Assembly: GCA_902776515.1 (NCBI GenBank)
Contig: CACYQE010000019.1
Location: forward strand, 1-25,520
Length of the DNA: 25,520 nucleotides
Reading direction: 5' to 3'
Source: an uncultured Pseudomonadota bacterium
GTDB taxonomy: Bacteria > Pseudomonadota > Alphaproteobacteria > Rs-D84
Notes under the pieces: model-generated
What the model was told of the DNA's origin: nothing
The model's input: only the letters and a program-made list of their open reading frames with translations
Database searches by the model: none
Made by a program: the position numbers and the translations under genes
Shown: piece by piece, positions 13,486-21,489 of the stretch
Position numbering within the stretch: the stretch's first letter is position 1
Layout of the letters: every line of letters begins with the position of its first letter

Positions 13486-15128
13486 TAATCTTTCAACGAT
13501 TTTTCAATCGTAAAGATTGCTGTTTCTGCGGTATTCTTTGCTTCGGCTAATTGGCGTTTTTGTTTATCAGATTCCGCGTTTGCGGCCGCTTCATCAACCA
13601 TACGTTTGATTTCATCTTCGGATAATCCACCATCAGATTTAATTGAAATCGCCTGTTCTTTGCCGGTTCCTTTATCCTTGGCCGACACGTGAACGATACC
13701 ATTTGCATCGATATCAAAAGATACTTCGATTTGTGGCATACCACGCGGGGCAGGTGCAATACCTTCTAAATTAAATTGTCCCAACAATTTGTTGTCCGCC
13801 GCCATATCGCGTTCGCCTTGGAACACACGAATTGTAACTGCAGATTGATTATCCTCGGCGGTACTAAATACCTGGGATTTTTTGGTCGGAATCGTTGTGT
13901 TACGATCAATCAAACGCGTAAACACACCGCCCAATGTTTCGATACCCAACGACAATGGGGTAACATCCAACAACAGAACGTCTTTGACATCGCCTTTTAA
14001 CACACCGCCCTGGATTGCCGCACCAACGGCAACAACTTCATCAGGATTAACACCCTTGTGTGGTTCGCGGCCAAAGAATTCTTTAACTGTTTCAACGACC
14101 TTTGGCATACGTGTTTGACCACCAACCAAAATAACTTCGTTGATTTGAGATTTTTCAATACCCGCATCTTTCAACGCCTTACGGCAAGGTTCAATTGTTT
14201 TTTCAATCAAATCAGCAACCAAAGATTCTAACTTTGCACGCGACAAAGTCGTATTGAAATGCTTTGGTCCCGTAGCATCCGCAGTCAAGAACGGTAAATT
14301 AATGTCCGCAGATGTTTTAGACGACAATTCAATTTTGGCTTTTTCAGCGGCTTCTTTCAAACGTTGCAATGCCAATTTATCCCCGGACAAATCAATTCCT
14401 GTCTGGGATTTAAATTCATCAATCAAATGCTTTAAGACACGTGCATCAAAGTCCGAACCACCCAAAGCCGTATCACCGTTGGTAGATTTAACCTCGAACA
14501 CACCATCGACAATTTCCAAAACAGAAACATCGAACGTTCCACCACCAAGGTCGTAAACAACGATTGTTCCATCCTTGTCCTTGTCCAAACCGTATGCCAA
14601 CGCGGCTGCGGTCGGTTCATTAACAATACGCAACACATTCAGACCCGCAATACGACCGGCATCCTTGGTTGCCTGACGTTGAGAATCATTAAAGTATGCG
14701 GGAACAGTGATAACCGCATCGGTTACCGGTTCGCCCAAATAACTTTCTGCATCTTTCTTTAATTTTGCCAAAATCATAGCAGAAATCTGAGACGGGGCAT
14801 ATTTTTTACCCTCCATTTCTACCCAGGCATCACCATTATCACCTGCAACGATTTTATATGGAACGCGTGCAGCAATTTCTTTTACCGCAGGACTGTCAAA
14901 ACGCAACCCCATCAAACGTTTGATTTCATAAATTGTGTTTTCCGGATTGGTAACCGCCTGGTTTTTTGCTGTAATACCAACCAATTGGTCGCCACCAGTT
15001 GTTAACGCAACCACAGATGGTGTTGTGCGGCCACCTTCGGAATTTTCAATGATTTTTGGATCAGAACCGTCCATGAACGCCATGGCGGAATTTGTTGTAC
15101 CTAAATCGATACCAATAACTTTTCCCAT
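13485..15128 (-). CDS. dnaK: Molecular chaperone DnaK (Hsp70), C-terminally truncated by frameshift
   Basis: Hsp70 chaperone that folds client proteins in an ATP cycle driven by DnaJ and GrpE. The nucleotide-binding domain is complete: IDLGTTNS (7-14), TVPAYFNDSQRQATKDAG (141-158), DLGGGTFD (193-200), VGGQTRMP. The linker DVLLLD (383-388) and the substrate-binding beta domain (to about 505) are also intact. The ORF ends early at IEKSLKD, inside the helical lid. Only 2 nt separate this point from the in-register KISSEEK codons, where about 9 nt (x-G-D) are expected, so roughly 7 nt are missing. The product would lack most of the lid. AAGGAG lies 7 nt before the ATG, and a heat-shock-type promoter lies upstream. 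No dnaJ or grpE is adjacent. Confidence 0.94.
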   Translation of the reverse strand: MGKVIGIDLGTTNSAMAFMDGSDPKIIENSEGGRTTPSVVALTTGGDQLVGITAKNQAVTNPENTIYEIKRLMGLRFDSPAVKEIAARVPYKIVAGDNGDAWVEMEGKKYAPSQISAMILAKLKKDAESYLGEPVTDAVITVPAYFNDSQRQATKDAGRIAGLNVLRIVNEPTAAALAYGLDKDKDGTIVVYDLGGGTFDVSVLEIVDGVFEVKSTNGDTALGGSDFDARVLKHLIDEFKSQTGIDLSGDKLALQRLKEAAEKAKIELSSKTSADINLPFLTADATGPKHFNTTLSRAKLESLVADLIEKTIEPCRKALKDAGIEKSQINEVILVGGQTRMPKVVETVKEFFGREPHKGVNPDEVVAVGAAIQGGVLKGDVKDVLLLDVTPLSLGIETLGGVFTRLIDRNTTIPTKKSQVFSTAEDNQSAVTIRVFQGERDMAADNKLLGQFNLEGIAPAPRGMPQIEVSFDIDANGIVHVSAKDKGTGKEQAISIKSDGGLSEDEIKRMVDEAAANAESDKQKRQLAEAKNTAETAIFTIEKSLKD

Positions 15129-15161
15129 TTTTCACTCCTTGTAAACTCTTGTTTGACCAAG

Positions 15162-15189
15162 ATATAGTGTGCATAAAAATCATTTCAAG
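15162..15189 (-). promoter_or_regulatory. Heat-shock (RpoH/sigma-32 type) promoter of dnaK
   Basis: On the minus strand CTTGAAA (CTTG core at 15186-15189) is followed after 17 nt by ACTATAT (15162-15168). This fits the alphaproteobacterial heat-shock consensus CTTG-N17/18-CYTATNT at all but the first C. It lies about 35-60 nt before dnaK, the expected target. Confidence 0.7.
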
Positions 15190-15211
15190 GCCACAGGAAT
15201 AAAATATTAAC

Positions 15212-15241
15212 AAAAAAACCGTCCAAACGGACGGTTTTTAA
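15212..15241 (-). terminator. Rho-independent terminator of rplY
   Basis: AAAACCGTCC, loop AAAC, GGACGGTTTT is a 10-bp stem, followed on the minus strand by TTTGTTAAT. It lies about 20 nt past the rplY stop. Confidence 0.8.
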
Positions 15242-15258
15242 AAATGAAATAATTTTTA

Positions 15259-15873
15259 TTATTTCTTTGCTGGTGCCGCCGCAGCCGCTGCAGCTTTTGC
15301 ATCTGCTTCTTCCGGCATTTTACCACCAATTGTTGCAAACGCCAATTCTGCCTGGTGCAAGCCCAAGGAAACCCCCTCTGGCAAAACCAAATCGGAACCA
15401 TGAACAGAATCACCGATTGTTAAATCTTGCAAATCAATTGTGATTTTTTCCGGCAATTTATCAACCAATGCGACCAATGCAACTTTACGAACAGCAAAGT
15501 TCAAAACGCCACCCAATTTTAAACCCTTGGATGTTTCTGTATTGATAATTTCCACAGGAACTTCCACACAAACTGGCTTTTTAACATCAATACGTTTAAA
15601 ATCAACATGAATAACGCGGTCGGTTACCGGGTGATATTGAATATCCATCAACATAGCATCTTCTTTGCCATTTTTGGTTGTGATATGGAACAATTTTGTC
15701 CGCAAAGAAGGAACGTTTACCAACATACCAAAATCACGTCCAGACAATTCAATTGCGACCGGTTCCTTTTTTTCACCATAAACAACGGCAGGAATATTTT
15801 TATTTTTACGAATTGCACGTGCGGCCCCCTTGCCAGCGACATTGCGAATTTCTGCATTCAATTCAATAGCCAT
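15259..15873 (-). CDS. rplY: 50S ribosomal protein L25/general stress protein Ctc
   Basis: The protein binds 5S rRNA. The 204-aa product is the long two-domain form (Ctc/TL5 type): an N-terminal L25 domain (GKGAARAIRKNKNIPAVVYGEKK, then MLMDIQYHPVTDRVIHVDFKRI) and a C-terminal TL5 beta domain (VPVEIINTETSKGLKLGGVLN, ITIDLQDLTIGDSVHGSDLVLPEGV). The tail is Ala-rich (DAKAAAAAAAPAKK). AAGGA lies 6 nt before the ATG. A second, stronger SD followed by a two-codon ORF precedes it in the leader. It has its own terminator. Confidence 0.95.
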   Translation of the reverse strand: MAIELNAEIRNVAGKGAARAIRKNKNIPAVVYGEKKEPVAIELSGRDFGMLVNVPSLRTKLFHITTKNGKEDAMLMDIQYHPVTDRVIHVDFKRIDVKKPVCVEVPVEIINTETSKGLKLGGVLNFAVRKVALVALVDKLPEKITIDLQDLTIGDSVHGSDLVLPEGVSLGLHQAELAFATIGGKMPEEADAKAAAAAAAPAKK

Positions 15874-15900
15874 TTTAAATCCTTTTATTACAGCTTTTGG

Positions 15901-15920
15901 TTAAAACATACGTGACCTCC
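15901..15920 (-). promoter_or_regulatory. SD plus two-codon minigene in the rplY leader
   Basis: GGAGG (15916-15920), 6 nt, then ATG TTT TAA on the minus strand, ending 27 nt before the rplY start. It is a better SD than that of rplY itself. It could be a translated leader or simply a chance match. Confidence 0.3.
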
Positions 15921-15940
15921 AAGGGTGCCACGCAGGCGAT

Positions 15941-15969
15941 ATTATTTATCAGTTTTTATAAAAAATCAA
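15941..15969 (-). promoter_or_regulatory. Possible rplY promoter
   Basis: TTGATT (15964-15969), 17 nt, AATAAT (15941-15946) on the minus strand, at the very end of rsmD. Moderate match. If used, the transcript includes the leader minigene. Confidence 0.35.
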
Positions 15970-15970
15970 G

Positions 15971-16534
15971 TTATTTATCTGTTTTTCTTTGTAAAATCAG
16001 AAATCTTGCACGTCCATAGGTTTTATCACGCAATACATCCCAATAATTTGCCTCTGGCATATAATCAACCGAGGCTTCTATTTCCTGGACTATTATTGTT
16101 CCAGATTTAACTAAACCGACCATTTTTTTCACAAAATCAATGCCTGTATTACAAGTATCATAAGGTGCATCAACAAAAACCACATCCACATTTTTAGCGT
16201 ATTTTTGAACAAACGAAATCGCATCACCACAAAAGACACTAAACCGCTGTGCTGCGATACCGTTCAAGTTTTTTGTGATAATTTTGGTCGTGTCAGGCGA
16301 CAAATCCGTAAAAAGCACCTTGGAATTGTTGTATTTTGATAAAAATTCTATTCCCAACGCACCACTGCCGGCAAAGGCATCCCACGCAACCAAAGTATGT
16401 GAAAAGTCCAGCAAACCATCCAACATATTGAATATCGCCAACCTTGCACGATTTTGTGTAGGACGTGCAGACACGGGCAAAGATAACTTGCGGCCACGCA
16501 AATTTCCTGAAATTACTTGCAACTTGGTATCCAT
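15971..16534 (-). CDS. rsmD: 16S rRNA (guanine-966-N2)-methyltransferase RsmD
   Basis: RsmD methylates G966 of 16S rRNA using SAM. The product is 187 aa from the ATG at 16534. It has the family N-terminus ISGNLRGRKLSLP, RPTQNRARLAIFNML, the SAM-binding motif WDAFAGSGALGIEFLS (51-66), and the catalytic motif at 122-125, here DAPY instead of the usual (D/N)PPY. The C-terminus YGRARFLILQRK fits too. A frame from a TTG at 16570 would add 12 residues unlike the family and would run into tadA, so the ATG is preferred. It is divergent from tadA with about 18 nt between the starts. Confidence 0.92.
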   Translation of the reverse strand: MDTKLQVISGNLRGRKLSLPVSARPTQNRARLAIFNMLDGLLDFSHTLVAWDAFAGSGALGIEFLSKYNNSKVLFTDLSPDTTKIITKNLNGIAAQRFSVFCGDAISFVQKYAKNVDVVFVDAPYDTCNTGIDFVKKMVGLVKSGTIIVQEIEASVDYMPEANYWDVLRDKTYGRARFLILQRKTDK

Positions 16535-16552
16535 ATTGTAAACTCTACATTG

Positions 16553-17008
16553 ATGAAACCTATGAAGCAAGCGTTAAATTTGGCAATCAGGGCCGGACAA
16601 CATGGCGATGTTCCGGTCGGTGCCATCATTGTTCAAAACGGCAAAGTAATTGCACGTGGTGAAAATTTTGTTCAAAGAAAAAAGAATCCCACGTTACACG
16701 CCGAAATTGTTGCGATAAACCGTGCCTGTAAAAAACTTGGCGAAAAGTTTTTAACCGATTGCGACATTTATGTAACACTGGAACCATGTGCGATGTGTGC
16801 AACCGCAATTTCTTTTGCACGAATAAAAAATATTTACTTCGCGGCAACCGATGACAAGGGGGGCGGTATAACCACTAATGCACGCATATTCGATAACGAT
16901 AAACATTTATGGGAACCAAATATAACCCAAATGCCGGAATACGCAGCCGAATCCGCTGAATTATTGCGTAATTTTTTTTCGGAACGCCGCAAAAAAGCCG
17001 ATAATTAA
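16553..17008 (+). CDS. tadA: tRNA-specific adenosine deaminase TadA
   Basis: TadA deaminates A34 to inosine in the wobble position of tRNA-Arg(ACG). The 151-aa product has the zinc cytidine-deaminase fold: VPVGAIIV at 20-27, HAE at 49-51 (zinc His and catalytic Glu), and PCAMC at 78-82 with the two zinc cysteines. In place of the common D-x-K-x-G-A loop it has DDKGGGI. The start is the ATG at 16553 or the one at 16562; a longer frame from 16517 would overlap rsmD and lacks family similarity. No SD is visible. The stop overlaps the convergent gpmI stop by 4 nt. Confidence 0.92.
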   Translation: MKPMKQALNLAIRAGQHGDVPVGAIIVQNGKVIARGENFVQRKKNPTLHAEIVAINRACKKLGEKFLTDCDIYVTLEPCAMCATAISFARIKNIYFAATDDKGGGITTNARIFDNDKHLWEPNITQMPEYAAESAELLRNFFSERRKKADN

Positions 17009-18483
17009 AATTTAATCAGACTTTTTCCCGTCATATCTGATGGCTGCTTTATTCCTAACCAATGCAACAGAGTAGGTGCCACATCCGCCAAACCACCATT
17101 TTTGATTGACTTGACATGCGGTTCAGATACAGCAACACAAAAAACCTTATTATTTGTATGTGCCGTCCACGGTGAACCGTTTTTATCGTCCCACATTTTT
17201 TCAGCGTTACCATGGTCAGCAATTATCAACATTTTACCGTTAACCGCCAAAACCGCCGGAACAATTTGTGCCAATTGTTTATCCAATGTTTCCATCGCTT
17301 GGATGGTTGCTTTTTCGTTTCCGGTATGTCCGACCATATCACCATTTGCAAAATTCATTAAAACAACATCAAATCTCCCAATACGCGGTAACAATGCCGC
17401 AGTAATTTCATTTGCGGACATTTCTGGTTTCATATCAAACGTAGCGACCGCCGGTGAATCAATTAAAACCTTTTCTTCGTTTGGGAAATCCACCGTTCGT
17501 TCGGCATCCATGAAATAGGTTACATGATTATATTTTTCTGTTTCCGCGATACGCAACTGCGACAAACCATTTTTTGCCAACACATCGCCCAAGGTGTTTT
17601 TCACAGGAATATCAGATAACAGTGCAGGGCAAGATTCGTTTAACCCCTCGCCATACTGGGAAAAGCACAACATATGCGTGCCTGTCTTTAACATTTCACG
17701 AACAATCTGACGGGCACGGTCACTGCGGTAATTACCAAATATAAACCCATCACGCCGTGTTATCGGTGTTGGTGTAATAACAACTGGTTTAAAAAATTCA
17801 TCAGTAACACCGTTTGAGTAAAATTCTTTGATGGCTTGTTCAATTGATTCCGCATGCAAATCGGCACGGGCTTTTGCAATCGCATTAAAAGCCAATTCTG
17901 TTCGGTCCATATTTTTATTACGGTCCATTGTATAATAACGCCCAGACAACGTTCCAAAAAAGGCATGTCCGTTGGCGAAATATGGTGCCAAACTGCGGCG
18001 AATTAAACGCACATATTTGATTGCAGATTTTGGTGGGGTATCACGACCATCCGCAATAAAGTGAATACACAAACGCAACCCAGATTCCAAAACCTGTTTT
18101 GCAATCGTCATTTGGTCACGAATATCAGAATGCACACGTCCATCAGACATTAACCCGGCCAAATGAACAATTCCGCCGTCACGTTTAACATCGCGAATAA
18201 AATCATTTAATGGTTTATTTTTATTCCAATCTTCAATATGAAAACGCAACAGATATTGCATAACAACACGACCCGCACCAATACAAATATGTCCTACTTC
18301 GGAATTTCCCATTAGATTTCCAGGTAGCCCCACAGCCGTTCCACTGGCACGCAACAACGAATTAGGATATGTTTTTAGTAATTTATTAAAAAAAGGCATT
18401 TTTGCCATTGCAACCGCATTATGTTTTTTATCTGGATTAAAACCCACACCATCTAAAATGCACAAAACCAAAGTATTTTTCAT
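17005..18483 (-). CDS. gpmI: 2,3-bisphosphoglycerate-independent phosphoglycerate mutase
   Basis: This enzyme interconverts 3- and 2-phosphoglycerate in glycolysis through a phosphoserine intermediate with two Mn ions. The 492-aa protein belongs to the alkaline phosphatase superfamily. It has LDGVG at 10-14 (metal Asp11), the nucleophile Ser61 in MGNSEVGH (58-65), HFIADGRDTPP, RYYTMDR, RSDRARQI, MNFANGDMVGHTG and ADHGNAEKMWD, with further metal ligands. Length is slightly under the typical 510 aa. AAAGGA lies 7 nt before the ATG. It is preceded by a good promoter whose -35 coincides with that of the divergent XRE regulator gene. Confidence 0.96.
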   Translation of the reverse strand: MKNTLVLCILDGVGFNPDKKHNAVAMAKMPFFNKLLKTYPNSLLRASGTAVGLPGNLMGNSEVGHICIGAGRVVMQYLLRFHIEDWNKNKPLNDFIRDVKRDGGIVHLAGLMSDGRVHSDIRDQMTIAKQVLESGLRLCIHFIADGRDTPPKSAIKYVRLIRRSLAPYFANGHAFFGTLSGRYYTMDRNKNMDRTELAFNAIAKARADLHAESIEQAIKEFYSNGVTDEFFKPVVITPTPITRRDGFIFGNYRSDRARQIVREMLKTGTHMLCFSQYGEGLNESCPALLSDIPVKNTLGDVLAKNGLSQLRIAETEKYNHVTYFMDAERTVDFPNEEKVLIDSPAVATFDMKPEMSANEITAALLPRIGRFDVVLMNFANGDMVGHTGNEKATIQAMETLDKQLAQIVPAVLAVNGKMLIIADHGNAEKMWDDKNGSPWTAHTNNKVFCVAVSEPHVKSIKNGGLADVAPTLLHWLGIKQPSDMTGKSLIKF

Positions 18484-18510
18484 TTATGTATCCTTTCCCT
18501 GTTGTGGGTA

Positions 18511-18539
18511 ATAATATCACAAGGCTTTTTTGATTGCAA
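18511..18539 (-). promoter_or_regulatory. Promoter of gpmI
   Basis: TTGCAA (18534-18539), 17 nt, TATTAT (18511-18516) on the minus strand, with TGA before the -10 forming an extended element. The -35 hexamer is self-complementary and also serves the divergent promoter. Confidence 0.6.
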
Positions 18540-18562
18540 AATAAAAAGAAAAATTGTATAAC
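18534..18562 (+). promoter_or_regulatory. Promoter of the XRE regulator gene
   Basis: TTGCAA (18534-18539), 17 nt, TATAAC (18557-18562) on the plus strand. It uses the same palindromic hexamer as the gpmI promoter. The leader to the ATG is about 40 nt. Confidence 0.5.
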
Positions 18563-18608
18563 CTGACACTAGGAAGTTTTTCATAATAAATAACACCAAG
18601 GAACAAAA

Positions 18609-19025
18609 ATGACCGACAAAACATATATACCAAATGAAATTGACCAACACATCGGCAAACGTATGCAAATACGCCGCACGATGTTGGGTTTGTCGCTAAA
18701 AGATTTAGCCAAGGTTTGTGGTGTTACATTTCAACAAATTCAAAAATACGAAAGTGCCGACAATCGCATTGCAGCATCACGTTTGTTTGAAATAGGGGCG
18801 GCCATGCAAACACCAATTTCGTTTTTCTTTATGGGATTACCCGGAAATATGCCCGATGAAACCAAGGCGAATCGTTCTATGCGGGTTAGTCAACAATCAG
18901 AAGATGACCCATTGGCAAAGAACGAGTCGTTGACCGTCATAAAACTCTATTGGCAATTACCGGAAAAACAACGTGAACTAATTATGCAAATGCTTAAAAC
19001 CTTAAACGGCACAACATCAGAATAA
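18609..19025 (+). CDS. XRE-family transcriptional regulator
   Basis: The 138-aa protein has a classic Cro/C1-type helix-turn-helix at about 15-70: IGKRMQIRRTMLGLSLKDLAKVCGVTFQQIQKYE, with the recognition helix near 39-50, and RIAASRLFEIGAAM. The C-terminus (about 105-135) is a helical segment, LTVIKLYWQLPEKQRELIMQMLKTL, probably for dimerisation. This architecture is common among stand-alone alphaproteobacterial regulators whose targets are mostly unknown. AAGGA lies 6 nt before the ATG. It is divergent from gpmI with a shared -35, so autoregulation and control of gpmI are plausible inferences. Confidence 0.88.
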   Translation: MTDKTYIPNEIDQHIGKRMQIRRTMLGLSLKDLAKVCGVTFQQIQKYESADNRIAASRLFEIGAAMQTPISFFFMGLPGNMPDETKANRSMRVSQQSEDDPLAKNESLTVIKLYWQLPEKQRELIMQMLKTLNGTTSE

Positions 19026-19045
19026 AGTTTTAAAATGTTAAACAA

Positions 19046-19072
19046 AAACACGCGGAAACATTCCGCGTGTCT
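19046..19072. terminator. Terminator between the XRE gene and the 784-aa gene
   Basis: ACACGCGGAA, loop ACA, TTCCGCGTGT is a perfect 10-bp stem between the convergent stops. It is followed by TGTTTTTGTTT on the minus strand and CTCTTT on the plus strand, so it is stronger for the minus-strand gene. Confidence 0.75.
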
Positions 19073-19074
19073 CT

Positions 19075-21429
19075 TTATGGAATATAACAAACCCCAGCTT
19101 CGTAAAAACCACCAACCAACTCACAACGGCTTGTATACCACGCATCATAAAATTCACAATCACCCGTGGCATTATTGTATCTGGTAAGCTTTTCATTGTC
19201 GGAATTAAATGACTCACACGCAATACGAACCGAATTTTCCACACAGATACCCCACGTATCCCATGTTGAACTCTTGTTAGCGTCATAGCCACCAAAAACA
19301 TCATGATAAAAAGACTCTAAACGTTTGGTATCGTTTGCAACAAGATTTTTATTATCAAACCAATAGCCCTTGCCGTCATAATCTTCGGTACATTTGTTTG
19401 ATAATACATATCGCATATCTTCTGCTAAATCATTTAATGCCAGTTGAACCTTTTCTTCAATACGCTTCGTATCACTGTTGCTGATTCCACTGCAATTCTG
19501 GGTTGCAAAAGCCCGAACTTTCGCTTTCAATGTATCAGACGAGGTAGCCGAAGATTCTTTTCTTGCTGTGCTGCCGTCCCCGCCCGTCACGGTATCATCA
19601 AACTTCATATTACGACATTTATATGGATATTCACCACCCGTAGACGGCGTGCACAATTCTTTTAAATAATTCCTGATTGCAGTGTCACACCCCTCGGCAA
19701 TTTTAGTGCTGTCTACATTGTCCACAAATTGTAGCAATTTTGTCAAACCACACGTACCTTCATTACCAATAAAATGTCCACGTCCATCAAATGTACATTC
19801 TTTATTTTCTGTTGCACTGCCAAACAAAGCAGCACAGGCAATAACCTTTTCAGCACACATACTGCGTGCCGTTCCACGTGCCAACGCCGCTGAATTTTTT
19901 GCGGTTGTGCTGTCGAAATCATTTAATGAATTCGTTTGTGTATCATAACATTCGCTAATCGTATTCACACAAGACATACGAACTTCTTCTAATTTTTCAC
20001 TCTGGGCCTGGGCTATTTCAATAAGGGCGGCACGTTTAAATTCGGTCCAAACATATTCCGCATCGTCACGACAGGTATCCAAATCTTTGTCTACCCGTTT
20101 ACGCATACTGTCCAAAAATTTGTTAAAATTAGAGTTTTGCTGTAAAACATCGCCACTGATTTTTCCATCCAACTGAATGGTGTTTTCCAATTCAAACAAA
20201 CGCGGCGTATAAATAGGTTCACCGGTTGCGGCACTAATAAACGCACCAGTTGGGTCCAAACAACGCTTATAATTTTCACCACACGCCGTATCAGTCAACA
20301 TTGTCGCACGAACCTTGCTGATACATTCGTTTACACTGGCCGAATTATGCGAACGATATTCTTCCAGTCGTGCATCACGCAGGTATTTTTCAGCCTGGCG
20401 AACGGCATCTTCCACGTTTTGTCTTTTCTTGTTCAATGTCTTTTCGTATAAATTACAATCCTGGGCAATCAAAATATTATAAGAGCTTTTTGCCATATTA
20501 AATACAGCATCGTTTTCACACTGACTTTGTGTTATACTGACGCATTGTTTTTGTGCCGTGTTGAACAACGCCAAACCTTCCATTGTGGACATGTCTTGGC
20601 CACGATTATCCGAAAACAGTGAATTTTCACCGCCCCATACATCATCCAAATCTACAGAAAAATCTAACAACCCAAGGGCTTCCGAGGTGCTTTGAGAGGT
20701 TGCTTTGACCTTGCCACTTAATAAATCGCCAATACTTTCCAAAACCTGGGCCGATGCACTGGTGTCTTTTTTAATTGCCATTTCACCAACTGTCGCGGAA
20801 TACATGGCTGAAACCTCGGCCGCGGTTTTATCAACAGCGTTCAAATTATTGTCTTCGAATTGCCGCAACATCAACATCGCCTGGTCCAAGGCATTTTCCG
20901 TATCACGAAACTTGGTAAAACGTTCGCTGCAAAAACAACGGCGATAAGTATCATTTGCATTTGCACACATCTGGTCCATACATGTAGAATAAGATTCGCG
21001 ACAGTTGGCATACCCACCACCAATTTTACTAATATCACTAAACACCGCTGTGGCACGAGCCTTGCCCGCACGCGAAACATTGACACCGCCAATCAACCCG
21101 GCCGAACGAGCCGCAGAAACCCGACTGGAAGCGGTCCTGACCGCACGTGAAACCACCGCACCTTCGGGGCGAATTGCAACACGTGAAGAATTGCCTGTTC
21201 TGGGTAAAACCGCAACACGACTGCGACCAGCAATCGCACGCGTTTGTGCAACACGCGACTTTGCCGCATTGCGTGATTTTTCGGTTACGTTCGTTGTTGT
21301 ATTTCGCCGAGAAGTTCCACCAGAAGACTCACGCGGGTTAACGGGTGCCGCAGCATACAAATCAACACCAACGAACAATGCCGTCAGCATTACCGCAAAA
21401 AGCGAGAAAAATCTGCGTTTTAATAACAA
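19075..21429 (-). CDS. Large secreted Cys-rich protein, 784 aa, unknown function
   Basis: A Sec signal peptide (KRRFFSLFAVMLTALFVGVDLYA, cleavage likely after residue 26) leads a protein with 28 cysteines. Residues 30-130 are low-complexity Arg/Ser/Ala, with SR(V/A) recurring every 12 residues at 58, 70, 82 and 94. A tight cluster C143-x6-C150-x3-C154-x10-C165-x-C167 follows. Then come long helical, probably coiled-coil stretches (170-260, 330-370, 440-500), and cysteines spaced through to the C-terminal ELVGGFYEAGVCYIP. I recognise no family. The even cysteine number suits disulfides in the periplasm or on the surface. The start is a TTG, with AGGGA about 7 nt upstream; an in-frame ATG at residue 14 would destroy the signal. 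It has its own promoter and terminator. Confidence 0.8.
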   Translation of the reverse strand: MLLKRRFFSLFAVMLTALFVGVDLYAAAPVNPRESSGGTSRRNTTTNVTEKSRNAAKSRVAQTRAIAGRSRVAVLPRTGNSSRVAIRPEGAVVSRAVRTASSRVSAARSAGLIGGVNVSRAGKARATAVFSDISKIGGGYANCRESYSTCMDQMCANANDTYRRCFCSERFTKFRDTENALDQAMLMLRQFEDNNLNAVDKTAAEVSAMYSATVGEMAIKKDTSASAQVLESIGDLLSGKVKATSQSTSEALGLLDFSVDLDDVWGGENSLFSDNRGQDMSTMEGLALFNTAQKQCVSITQSQCENDAVFNMAKSSYNILIAQDCNLYEKTLNKKRQNVEDAVRQAEKYLRDARLEEYRSHNSASVNECISKVRATMLTDTACGENYKRCLDPTGAFISAATGEPIYTPRLFELENTIQLDGKISGDVLQQNSNFNKFLDSMRKRVDKDLDTCRDDAEYVWTEFKRAALIEIAQAQSEKLEEVRMSCVNTISECYDTQTNSLNDFDSTTAKNSAALARGTARSMCAEKVIACAALFGSATENKECTFDGRGHFIGNEGTCGLTKLLQFVDNVDSTKIAEGCDTAIRNYLKELCTPSTGGEYPYKCRNMKFDDTVTGGDGSTARKESSATSSDTLKAKVRAFATQNCSGISNSDTKRIEEKVQLALNDLAEDMRYVLSNKCTEDYDGKGYWFDNKNLVANDTKRLESFYHDVFGGYDANKSSTWDTWGICVENSVRIACESFNSDNEKLTRYNNATGDCEFYDAWYTSRCELVGGFYEAGVCYIP

Positions 21430-21450
21430 CTCCCGTTCCCTATACTGTGT

Positions 21451-21480
21451 ATTATAACACTTATTGGCAAATTAACGCAA
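21451..21480 (-). promoter_or_regulatory. Promoter of the 784-aa secreted protein gene
   Basis: TTGCGT (21475-21480), 18 nt, and a perfect TATAAT (21451-21456) on the minus strand. The predicted leader is about 15 nt and includes the AGGGA SD. Confidence 0.6.
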
Positions 21481-21489
21481 CACCTAAAT

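Noticed and set aside
13480..13500. Programmed -1 frameshift in dnaK
   Set aside because: No X-XXY-YYZ slippery heptamer sits in frame before the stop, and the alignment is short by about two residues. A deletion fits better.
21005..21457. 150-aa plus-strand ORF opposite the start of the secreted Cys-rich gene
   Set aside because: It mirrors the Arg/Ser/Ala low-complexity region of the real gene. The minus strand has the signal peptide, promoter and terminator.
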